Part shown: positions 1 through 5,084 of the stretch, piece after piece
Layout: each line of letters starts with the position of its first letter
Numbering within the stretch: position 1 is the stretch's first letter
Origin: PWND01 sp964601515
GTDB lineage: Bacteria > Bacteroidota > Bacteroidia > Bacteroidales > UBA7960
Direction: 5' to 3'
Assembly (NCBI GenBank): GCA_964601515.1
Contig: CAZRNU010000154.1
Location: forward strand, 1-6,804
DNA: 6,804 nucleotides
Position numbers and translations under genes: made by a program
The notes under the pieces: model-generated
Databases searched by the model: none
What the model saw: the letters and a program-made list of their open reading frames with translations, nothing else
Told to the model about the DNA's origin: nothing

Positions 1-240
1 GAAGCTATCGGAATCATTCGGAAGAATAATATCAATATCTATTGAAAGTCGTTTGGCAGAATTGAAATGCAACATTAAAGCCGTTCCACCTTTAAAAACG
101 AACGATAGTTCTTGTTTTACCAAACCCTCCAACAGCAACAGCGCACGGATAACTTTTTCTGCAAGAATTTTATCTGTGTTAAAGTGCTGCTTTGACACCT
201 GATTAAGCTAACCGCTTGTAATTTCGTTTAGGTTTATCAT
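1..240 (-). CDS. AbiEii/AbiGii-family nucleotidyltransferase toxin, N-terminal part only, with early in-frame stop
   Basis: The frame continues off the left edge. It reads FKGGTALMLHF followed by KRLSIDIDI, the GG(S/T)-x(n)-DxD nucleotidyltransferase core typical of AbiEii/AbiGii toxins (MNT superfamily). In AbiE type IV systems this protein is the toxin, and its partner upstream is a winged-helix antitoxin and repressor, as found here. The natural start appears to be ATG at 240-238 (MINLNEITSG), 22 bases after the upstream stop, but codon 11 is TAG (210-208). The frame is then open to the edge. A restart at GTG 198-196 (codon 15) would keep the whole visible catalytic core. Seen: motifs and stop codon. 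Inferred: the stop is a lesion, because the residues on both sides read as one protein. It could instead be a sequencing error, or the true start may be the GTG. The family call is secure; intactness is not. Confidence 0.72.
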
Positions 241-262
241 TCTATAAAACGGCAATTGCATT

Positions 263-1024
263 TTATTGCTGCCATATATTTGAAATTGTTTTTACAAATT
301 GGTTCAGTTCTTCTTTCTTTCGTCTCCTGCCAGCATACCGAAGCATTTTGCTTTGGTTAAGGGTGTATCTGGCAAATACCTCTTTAAAAATAGTCCGCAT
401 TTCTGCACCTTGCTGAGCCGAAAAAATTACATCATCACAAAAAATATCCACCAGTATTTTTTCTATGGTTGCCGTTTCTACTTCGCTAATTTTTTGTGTA
501 GGTGCTTCCGTAATAAGTGGTTTTATAACTACTGCTTCTTTTTCGTTTCCAAGGTATTTTTCCAGGATATCTTTAGTTGGCTCAATAAAAACTGACTTCT
601 TCACCCGGCCTCTTTCAGAATCTCTCAAAAAATAGAACGCCGGATCAGTTGTTTCTTTATCTGTCTCCACCAATAAAAAAAATCTGCCGGGTTGGTGTTG
701 CATAAATTCGTTTAATAAAGAAGTATTCCAAACACAAAATCTGGAATAAGGAAATTCTGCTTTTAGCTTTTTGAAAATAGATTTTGTTTCCGGCGATATA
801 TCAGGTATATATTTTCGTCCTTCGCCAAGTCTGAATTTCCCTCTGCCTATGCGTTGAAAAACTCCCTGCTGAACCAAAGTATAAATACGCCAATTTATTG
901 TGGTCAGGTTTATATCCTTTTCAAACTGATTGTAAAATTCAACAATATCACTGGTATCAAAAGCAACTCTGCTTTCGAAATGGGTTATAATGCTGCTGGT
1001 ATGTAATTTGTCTGTTGCGATGAT
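263..1024 (-). CDS. Winged-helix AbiEi-like antitoxin/regulator (DUF6577-like), start codon unclear
   Basis: A protein of about 250 residues. The N-terminal part (HFESRVAFDTSDIVEFYNQF, then TTINWRIY, LVQQGVFQRIGRGKF) is a winged helix: a helix pair, a recognition helix and a basic wing, like the AbiEi antitoxins that repress their own operon. The middle part (FPYSRFCVWNTSLLNEFMQH) and an acidic, helical C-terminus ending in a basic patch resemble the Bacteroidota proteins encoded next to AbiEii nucleotidyltransferases; I recall these as DUF6577. The stop TAA lies 22 bases before the toxin ATG, so the two form an operon. The start is the odd part. The open frame reaches back to TAG at 1048-1046, but it has no ATG or GTG, and its first TTG is at 877, which would delete the DNA-binding domain. 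ATC ATC at 1024-1019 sits where a start would be expected, about 14 bases after a -7 element. A non-standard start or a lost ATG are both possible. Confidence 0.7.
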   Translation of the reverse strand: MIATDKLHTSSIITHFESRVAFDTSDIVEFYNQFEKDINLTTINWRIYTLVQQGVFQRIGRGKFRLGEGRKYIPDISPETKSIFKKLKAEFPYSRFCVWNTSLLNEFMQHQPGRFFLLVETDKETTDPAFYFLRDSERGRVKKSVFIEPTKDILEKYLGNEKEAVVIKPLITEAPTQKISEVETATIEKILVDIFCDDVIFSAQQGAEMRTIFKEVFARYTLNQSKMLRYAGRRRKKEELNQFVKTISNIWQQ

Positions 1025-1037
1025 TTTTCTGTTTTTG

Positions 1038-1045
1038 CAAAGATA
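1038..1045 (-). promoter_or_regulatory. Bacteroidota-type -7 promoter element for the AbiE-like operon
   Basis: The minus strand reads TATCTTTG, an exact match to the Bacteroidota -7 consensus TAnnTTTG. It lies about 14 bases before the first plausible codon of the winged-helix gene, implying a very short leader. No clear -33 TTTG is present at the usual spacing. Self-repression by the winged-helix product would be expected from the AbiE family, but no operator repeat is evident. Confidence 0.5.
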
Positions 1046-1104
1046 CTAAAATCTATGAAACGGCAGCATAAAAGATAACTTGCCAAAAATTAGAATTGTC
1101 AGGG

Positions 1105-1129
1105 TTAATAAAACAGCTCTTTTTATTAA
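1105..1129. other. AT-rich perfect hairpin
   Basis: TTAATAAAA (1105-1113) and TTTTATTAA (1121-1129) are perfect inverted repeats with a 7-base loop, CAGCTCT. It lies upstream of the AbiE-like promoter and could end transcription arriving from the right, but the stem has no G or C, so it would be weak. Confidence 0.35.
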
Positions 1130-1515
1130 GCTAAAGAACCAAAAATAAATCTACTTGTCTCAATAAAACAGGAATTAAGTGACCTATCTCACCGCTTAAT
1201 AATAAATTCTCCCAAATAGAAATAATGCTTTTCACTCTTTCTGAAAATATACAAATCAAGACTGCCAGACAGTTTTACTCAGGAATCATTCAACTTAATG
1301 AAACCATTAAGATCAGGTGTGGGCTTAAATCAATTTTTTTGATGCGAAAAAATAGATCTTTCCCATTTTTCCATCATTATATAATAGTATGCCAATTCCT
1401 CTGTCTAAAGCAGTGTTTTATTTTGCCAAAATATCTGGTAGTGATGTTGTAGCGTGTATTTGTGCTTTGATGGGGCAATTGGTTGTTTTGAAGCGGGAAT
1501 TTGATGTGGTAAAAA

Positions 1516-1625
1516 GCGGAATTGCAACCGAACCGCCCCGGGCGGTGAGCTCAGCGTTAGCTAAATTCCGCTTAGCAGGGGTTTAAGGGTGCTTTATAGG
1601 GGATTGCAAATTCCGCATAGCGGGG
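1516..1625. repeat. Composite GC-rich palindromic repeat (Rpn-free copy of the Rpn-flanking element)
   Basis: The left end begins GCGGAATTGCAA (1516-1527) and the right part contains TTGCAAATTCCGC (1604-1616), its near inverse. Inside are a second AATTCCGC (1564-1571) that pairs exactly with GCGGAATT (1516-1523), and a 15-base palindrome, ACCGCCC-C-GGGCGGT (1532-1546). The left 23 bases match 3207-3229 at 21 of 23 positions. The right 45 bases match 4209-4253 at 44 of 45. It therefore contains, joined together, the two sequences that flank the Rpn gene. It may be a small non-autonomous (MITE-like) element; that interpretation is inferred. Confidence 0.65.
1581..1625. repeat. 45-base dispersed direct repeat, copy 1
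   Basis: Begins GTTTAAGGGTGCTTTATAGG and ends with the small palindrome CCGCATAGCGG (1613-1623) followed by GG. Copy 2 is at 4209-4253 in the same orientation, with a single T/C difference. It ends 25 bases before the stop codon of the TPR gene, so the hairpin would lie at the 3' end of that transcript. Confidence 0.85.
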
Positions 1626-1650
1626 CCGACTTAAATGACCATAATCATGT

Positions 1651-2660
1651 TTAGTAAATATTAACTCCCAATTCTTTAGCTTTCCTAAAATCTTTTTCAG
1701 CACTTTTAAAATCCTTTAATTCTTCTTTTAGCAATCCTCTGTTAAAGTAGGCAAAGCCATTTTGTGGGTCCAGTTCTATTGATACATTAAAATCATTTAA
1801 AGATTTTGTGTATTCTTTCAAGGATTTGTATAATGAGGCTCTTGCCATATAATAATCGCTTTTCTTATCAAATTCAATTGCTTTGTTAAAATCTTCCAGA
1901 GCATCTTTATCAAGCCCTAAATCAACAAAGACATTACCTCTATTATAATAGGCAAAAGAATAATCTTGTTTGATTCTGATTGCAGTTGAAAAATCGGCTA
2001 TTGCCTCCCTGTTGTTTTTCAATATACTTTCGTGAACATCTATTGATTGGCCGCTTCCCTTTTGCCCTAGAAAATGGGAATTATTCATCTTTTCATTAAA
2101 TGCCATCTTTTCGGAATCTTTAAATACACCGGAAAAATTATTATTCACTCTAACAATTCCTCTTGATACATAAGCTTCATAATTCAAACTATCAAGAAGA
2201 ATAATCCTTGAATAATCATCAATAGATTTATTATTTTCTCCTAAATCATGAAATATCCTCGCTCTTTCTTGCAATGCAACAATAATAAATGTTTCATCAC
2301 CCAGCTTAATAATATGTGAAAAATCATTTATGGCTTTTTCGTTTTCCGATATATAGCTATAAATCAGGCCTCTAATGAAATATGCGCTGATATTTGTAAA
2401 ATTTATTTGAATTGCTTGATTTATATCTGTTAAAGCCTGTTCGGGTTTATTAATTTGCAAGTAATTGTATGACCTTTCTATATATGCACTGTCAAAATTT
2501 GGTTCTAAACTGATGATTTTATCTAGCAGATCAATTGCTTCTTTATAATCCCTATTGGCAGTTTTAATTTTTGCTAATTGAAAAGACTTCTTGTAATCTG
2601 AAATTTGATTACATGAAATTACAATGATTGCACAAACAATTATTAGGGTATTCGTTTCAT
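1651..2660 (-). CDS. TPR-repeat lipoprotein, apparent frameshift at codon 5
   Basis: An array of about eight tetratricopeptide repeats fills the protein; clear units are AYYNRGNVFVDLGLDKDALE, DYYMARASLYKSLKEYTKSL and FAYFNRGLLKEELKDFKSAE. TPR arrays bind protein partners, so no enzymatic role is suggested. One unit carries an insertion of about 40 residues (from VNNNFSGVF to HESILKNN). Upstream the frame stays open through TPR-like sequence to a lipoprotein signal, LIIVCAIIVISC, whose lipobox is VISC. This part is not in frame with the only good ATG (2660-2658), which reads MKRIP and then TAA. One extra base in the CCC run (2648-2646) would join them into a 336-residue lipoprotein, MKRIPLIIVCAIIVISC onward. 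Without it, the first canonical start is TTG at 2460, which loses the signal. The TPR call is firm; partner and function are unknown, and no neighbour indicates them. Confidence 0.8.
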
Positions 2661-2672
2661 GGAAGTTGTTTT

Positions 2673-2772
2673 AAAGATCCTTATGCTGGATGAAAAATGT
2701 GAAATATATTTGAATAAAAATGCCTTATTTCTATGCGCAATAAAGCTGCAAACACCTACTTATGGTGGTTTG
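2673..2772 (-). repeat. Leader-like repeat set, copy A, upstream of the TPR gene
   Basis: Three short blocks occur in the same order as in copy B at 3081-3141: AAAGATCCTTA (2673-2683), CCTACTT (2755-2761) and GGTGGTTTG (2764-2772). Copy A ends 12 bases before the TPR gene's ATG. The spacings between blocks differ between the copies, so this is a diverged duplication at best. Confidence 0.35.
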
Positions 2773-2778
2773 TTTTTT
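2749..2778 (+). terminator. Stem-loop with T-run (terminator candidate)
   Basis: CAAACACC (2749-2756) pairs with GGTGGTTTG (2764-2772) apart from one bulged G, around the loop TACTTAT, and is followed by six T (2773-2778) on the plus strand. No plus-strand gene needs it. On the minus strand the hairpin contains the stop codon of the small membrane ORF and lacks a T-run, so it may simply mark that transcript's end. Confidence 0.3.
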
Positions 2779-3035
2779 ATTAATTGCTTTAACAAGAAAT
2801 AACTGCAGACTAGACATATAAACCCACCCAGAAACATTATATTCGAATCAACAACAGTTGGTTGAAATTGATAATTCATGCTGATATAAACACTCTGATT
2901 TATTTGGAATACTATACCACCTATGGTTAAGAGAATTCCAAAGGTCAGAAAATTGAAGAATAATTTTTTTTTACTTTTATATTCTTCCCGCGTTTTCTTT
3001 TTCGAGTCGTATTTATTTATCAGCTTTGATTTCAG
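2760..3035 (-). CDS. Small two-helix membrane protein, hypothetical, no standard start
   Basis: An open frame of 91 codons ending in TAA at 2762-2760. It has a very basic N-terminus (KKKTREEYKSKKK), a hydrophobic helix at about residues 26-44 (FFNFLTFGILLTIGGIVF), a polar loop, a second helix at about 67-86 (IMFLGGFICLVCSYFLLKQL) and a short basic tail, KNKPP. The layout predicts an inner-membrane hairpin with both ends in the cytoplasm. I do not recognise the family. The frame opens after TAA at 3038-3036 with CTG (3035) and has no ATG, GTG or TTG before the first helix; the only ATG upstream of the second helix is at residue 53. It is therefore either a gene with an unusual start or a remnant that lost its 5' end. 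An A9 tract within the basic region could allow slippage, but the other two frames are closed just upstream. It precedes the TPR gene on the same strand, separated by about 100 bases. Confidence 0.45.
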   Translation of the reverse strand: MKSKLINKYDSKKKTREEYKSKKKLFFNFLTFGILLTIGGIVFQINQSVYISMNYQFQPTVVDSNIMFLGGFICLVCSYFLLKQLIKNKPP

Positions 3036-3080
3036 TTACCACTTTCCGATCAAAAGACTTAAGATTCTTTAATTGTCACT

Positions 3081-3141
3081 AAAGATCCTTAAATAATTTG
3101 TAAGCATAAATTTACCTACTTTGTTTCCTTAGGGTGGTTTG
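3081..3141 (-). repeat. Leader-like repeat set, copy B, upstream of the small membrane ORF
   Basis: Contains AAAGATCCTTAA (3081-3092), CCTACTT (3115-3121) and GGTGGTTTG (3133-3141), the blocks found in copy A at 2673-2772. It lies about 45 bases before the small membrane ORF, just as copy A lies before the TPR ORF. Short frames across it (for example one ending LRKQSR) have no start and are not called as genes. Confidence 0.35.
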
Positions 3142-3206
3142 CTTTGCGAAAAGTACTTTAATGATTTAAATCGAATTGACATCCGAAGAAATTTTCGACT
3201 TTATAT

Positions 3207-3229
3207 GCAGAATTACAACCGAACCGCCC
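3207..3229. repeat. Left-end half of the dispersed element, downstream of the Rpn gene
   Basis: GCAGAATTACAA followed by CCGAACCGCCC matches 1516-1538 at 21 of 23 positions, in the same orientation. After this point the two copies differ. It lies about 90 bases beyond the Rpn stop codon, with another AATTCCG-type inverted repeat (3297-3314) between. Confidence 0.7.
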
Positions 3230-3296
3230 ACACGCCTATAGGAATCTCATAATCTTACACTGCCTTTGCTGAAAATAGAGTACGCAACTAAGCAAA

Positions 3297-3314
3297 ATTC
3301 CGTTGTGCCGGAAT
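3297..3314. repeat. Inverted repeat at the 3' end of the Rpn gene
   Basis: ATTCCG (3297-3302) and CGGAAT (3309-3314) are perfect inverted repeats around TTGTGC, starting 2 bases past the Rpn stop codon. The arms share the AATTCCG core of the other repeats in the window. It may act as a weak terminator or be part of the element's end. Confidence 0.5.
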
Positions 3315-3315
3315 A

Positions 3316-3462
3316 CTATAATTGGGATATCTCACCTTCACTCAAACCAGTTAATTCTGCGATGTCTTTTATTGACATTCCTTTTTTCCTGGCATTAAGA
3401 GCTACTTTTATTATTCCGAGTTGCTCGCCTTCTGCCCTGCCTTCTACCCTGCCTTGCGCCAT
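3316..3462 (-). CDS. Possible internal gene-within-gene product of the Rpn gene (RpnS-like, 48 residues)
   Basis: ATG at 3462-3460 (codon 239) is in frame with the nuclease and sits directly before the 4-residue repeats. Translation from it would give MAQGRVEGRAEGEQLG and the helix-turn-helix-like tail, without the nuclease domain. In E. coli, separately translated Rpn C-terminal domains with variable 4-residue repeats inhibit the full-length toxic nuclease. An in-frame GTG at 3567-3565 (codon 204) is an alternative giving 83 residues. No convincing ribosome-binding site is visible, which in Bacteroidota is not informative. Inference from analogy only. Confidence 0.25.
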   Translation of the reverse strand: MAQGRVEGRAEGEQLGIIKVALNARKKGMSIKDIAELTGLSEGEISQL

Positions 3463-4176
3463 TCCTGCAGCATGAGTTTCAGATAAAATTGTTTTTTCCG
3501 AACTGATTCTGTCCCAGTTTTTATCGTAAAGTAATTTTTCTTCCTTAGTGAGCGATGCTTCGTACACAAAGTTTATGGCCTGCTGTATTTCGGGTGTTGC
3601 CAGCAATTCCTCCGCAATTTTTTCTGATTGCTCGTTGATTTCGGTGAGAAATCTGAGCCAGAGAACCTGCAACTTTTTATCCCTTATGTTTTTGGCTTTG
3701 AATTTTTCCAGCTCAATAAACACAAACTCTAGCCCTTCAAGCTTTTCATTGTTGTCTTTCAGGTGAACAACTGCATAATGGTGATAATATTCATTGCTAT
3801 CGGGCAGGTAGTTTTGATTGATTAGATTCAGGGCATATACAGGCTTGAGATTGCTGTAATGAAATCCCTTTTCGGTTTGTGTTACATAGGCCTTTGAGGC
3901 ATTGAACAGCACCCTTTGTTTGAAAGCGGTAGTCCAGTTCATTTGCATTTCAACCAAAAACTGACGGCCTTTGCTGTCCTTGCAGCGCACATCTACCGAG
4001 GTAAATTTTTCCAGAAAGGTTTCAGGAATCATTTCGGGCGACAAATATTCCAGTTCCACAATTTCCTGCCCGGGAGCCAAAGGAAGCATGGAATTAAGGA
4101 AACTCATCAAAATATCAGGATGTTGCCCGAATATTTTTTTGAATATTACATCGTTTTTGGGATCTACAAACTTCAT
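3316..4176 (-). CDS. Rpn-family recombination-promoting nuclease / PD-(D/E)XK nuclease family transposase
   Basis: The 286 residues are full length for this family. The N-terminus MKFVDPKNDVIFKKIFGQHP is the classic Rpn/PDDEXK opening, and the predicted active site follows: D62 (SVDVRCKD), then E76 and Q78 in FLVEMQM, an ExQ variant of the (D/E)xK motif seen in this family. Rpn proteins are DNA endonucleases; the E. coli members promote RecA-independent recombination and some act against phage. The C-terminus holds two 4-residue repeats (GRVE, GRAE) followed by a helix-turn-helix-like segment (MSIKDIAELTGLSEGEISQL). The start ATG at 4176-4174 lies 16 bases after a TATCTTTG promoter and begins exactly at the family's usual N-terminus. 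The reading frame is intact with all key residues, unlike several neighbours. Repeat pieces on both sides suggest that it moves, or moved, as a unit. Family call firm; whether it acts as a transposase, defence nuclease or toxin is open. Confidence 0.93.
   Translation of the reverse strand: MKFVDPKNDVIFKKIFGQHPDILMSFLNSMLPLAPGQEIVELEYLSPEMIPETFLEKFTSVDVRCKDSKGRQFLVEMQMNWTTAFKQRVLFNASKAYVTQTEKGFHYSNLKPVYALNLINQNYLPDSNEYYHHYAVVHLKDNNEKLEGLEFVFIELEKFKAKNIRDKKLQVLWLRFLTEINEQSEKIAEELLATPEIQQAINFVYEASLTKEEKLLYDKNWDRISSEKTILSETHAAGMAQGRVEGRAEGEQLGIIKVALNARKKGMSIKDIAELTGLSEGEISQL
3430..3453 (-). repeat. 12-base tandem repeat inside the Rpn gene
   Basis: Two 12-base units on the minus strand, GGCAGGGTAGAA and GGCAGGGCAGAA, differ at one base and encode GRVE and GRAE. 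A third decayed unit (GGCGAGCAACTC) follows. The unit length preserves the frame, so copy number can change without breaking the protein. Confidence 0.85.
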
Positions 4177-4192
4177 AACAATTTGTTTTGTA

Positions 4193-4200
4193 CAAAGATA
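4193..4200 (-). promoter_or_regulatory. Bacteroidota-type -7 promoter element for the Rpn gene
   Basis: The minus strand reads TATCTTTG, matching TAnnTTTG, 16 bases before the ATG; the leader would be around 10 bases. The 45-base repeat ends 8 bases upstream, so the repeat itself occupies the -33 region, where no good TTTG is present at normal spacing. Promoter strength may thus depend on the repeat. Confidence 0.6.
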
Positions 4201-4208
4201 CGAAATAA

Positions 4209-4276
4209 GTTTAAGGGTGCTTTATAGGGGATCGCAAATTCCGCATAGCGGGGGGGATTGCAAATTCCGCTATACG
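4209..4276. repeat. 45-base repeat copy 2 plus a second AATTCCG unit, upstream of the Rpn gene
   Basis: 4209-4253 matches 1581-1625 at 44 of 45 positions. It is followed by a second unit, GGATTGCAAATTCCGC (4255-4270) then TATACG, repeating the same core 26 bases on. The cluster fills the 112 bases between the Rpn start and the ankyrin gene's stop codon, ending 13 bases from that stop. Confidence 0.8.
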
Positions 4277-4288
4277 TTGGTCATACAA

Positions 4289-5077
4289 CTAATGGCTTTT
4301 CTTTTCCAAAAAATCTAAGATTTTGCTAATTTGCTGACGAGTTTCCTCCTGTCCAAATGTACGTTCTACTTTATATGATTTCTGTAAAAGTTCTTTGATT
4401 GATATGGTATCACCATCAATAGAGGTAATGCTTCCTATGGAAGGATCAACCCCAAGATCAATTAAATAATATTCAACAATATCAAACCTTTCCTGAACTA
4501 TTGCGGCAGATAATGGAGTAAGAGTTTGTAAAGGAGTTTCAGTATTAGTAATCCAATAGGGAGTTGCGCCATTATTGATGAGAAGTTGAACCTTATTTAA
4601 ACAATTCTTACTAGCTAAAACAAGAGCTTCATTTCTAAGATAAAGAGACATACTATCATTTAGAGGCTGATGTTTAAGCATCATTTGTAGAATATTCGAC
4701 TCACAAGGATTAAAAAAAGCAGCCATCTCCAACGGACTCTCTCCGAAATAATTGCACATATTTACTCTTGCCCCATTGTTTAATAGCAATTCAACCGCTT
4801 TTTCATTGCTGTTTAAAGCTGCCCAAAATAATACTGAATTTCCATAGACAGGTTCAACAAAATTGGCTAGGCTGGAATCTTTTGTAATCTGCTCTTTCGC
4901 TAATTCAAATTTACCTCTATCCAAAGCACGTACCAGTTGCCACGCAGGAGTATTTTTATATAACTCTGCATCAATACCATTATAGACCTTGTTTTGATGG
5001 TTTTGGCTAAAAGGTGAAGTGCAACGCTGCAATATACAAGCTGTAACTATAAGGATAATTCTTGTTAAGTTATTCAT
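4289..5077 (-). CDS. Ankyrin-repeat lipoprotein, likely immunity protein of the Rhs lipase tip
   Basis: Starting at ATG 5077 the product is 262 residues. It begins MNNLTRIILIVTACILQRC, a short charged region and hydrophobic stretch ending in a lipoprotein-type cysteine (C14 in VTAC, or C19), so it is probably exported and lipid-anchored. Ankyrin repeats follow at about residues 80-106 (SVLFWAALNSNEKAVELLLN), 113-140 (SPLEMAAF), 150-172 (KVQLLINNGA) and 187-215 (TPLSAAIVQERFDIVEYYL). Its start is 7 bases after the stop of the Rhs toxin gene, the normal place for an immunity gene, and ankyrin proteins are among the known immunity types of polymorphic toxin systems. An earlier in-frame ATG at 5113 would overlap the toxin gene by 29 bases and give a less typical signal, so 5077 is preferred. 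Ankyrin fold and operon are clear; immunity and periplasmic location are inferred and agree with a membrane-directed lipase toxin. Confidence 0.8.
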   Translation of the reverse strand: MNNLTRIILIVTACILQRCTSPFSQNHQNKVYNGIDAELYKNTPAWQLVRALDRGKFELAKEQITKDSSLANFVEPVYGNSVLFWAALNSNEKAVELLLNNGARVNMCNYFGESPLEMAAFFNPCESNILQMMLKHQPLNDSMSLYLRNEALVLASKNCLNKVQLLINNGATPYWITNTETPLQTLTPLSAAIVQERFDIVEYYLIDLGVDPSIGSITSIDGDTISIKELLQKSYKVERTFGQEETRQQISKILDFLEKKSH

Positions 5078-5084
5078 AATATTA

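Larger units (their letters stand above)
1046..1650. other. About 600 bases without a credible gene
   Basis: Six-frame reading gives only short open frames here, including plus-strand frames at 1225-1452 and 1389-1586 that run through repeat sequence and look like no protein family. The left 450 bases are AT-rich and contain an AT hairpin at 1105-1129 and a weak 7-base inverted repeat at 1294-1311 (CTTAATG/CATTAAG). From about 1430 the sequence becomes GC-richer and turns into the composite repeat at 1516-1625. The flank at about 1455-1515 loosely resembles the flank of the repeat at 6292-6349. Confidence 0.6.

Noticed and set aside
1..240. TAG read as a sense codon (alternative code) in the AbiEii frame
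   Set aside because: The Rpn and ankyrin genes both end with TAG at their expected C-termini, so TAG works as a stop here.
299..595. Plus-strand 98-residue frame, Phe/Tyr-rich
   Set aside because: Antisense shadow of the winged-helix gene; the aromatic richness comes from Lys/Glu codons on the other strand.
1516..1571. Integron attC-like site (GAGCTCAGCGTTAGC suggested an attC arm)
   Set aside because: No GTTRRRY/RYYYAAC core pair is present, the arms do not match the attC layout, and no integron integrase is in the window.
1225..1586. Plus-strand open frames at 1225-1452 and 1389-1586
   Set aside because: They overlap each other, run into the dispersed repeat, show no recognisable fold or codon character, and have no promoter; their C-terminal parts are translated repeat.
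3013..3160. Short minus-strand frames reading QLKNLKSFDRKVVTEIKADK and KVLFAKQTTLRKQSR
   Set aside because: Twenty residues or fewer of credible sequence, closed by upstream stops and without start codons; at most remnants.
3266..4318. Plus-strand frames opposite the Rpn gene and its upstream repeats
   Set aside because: Antisense to a clear full-length nuclease; no family resemblance.
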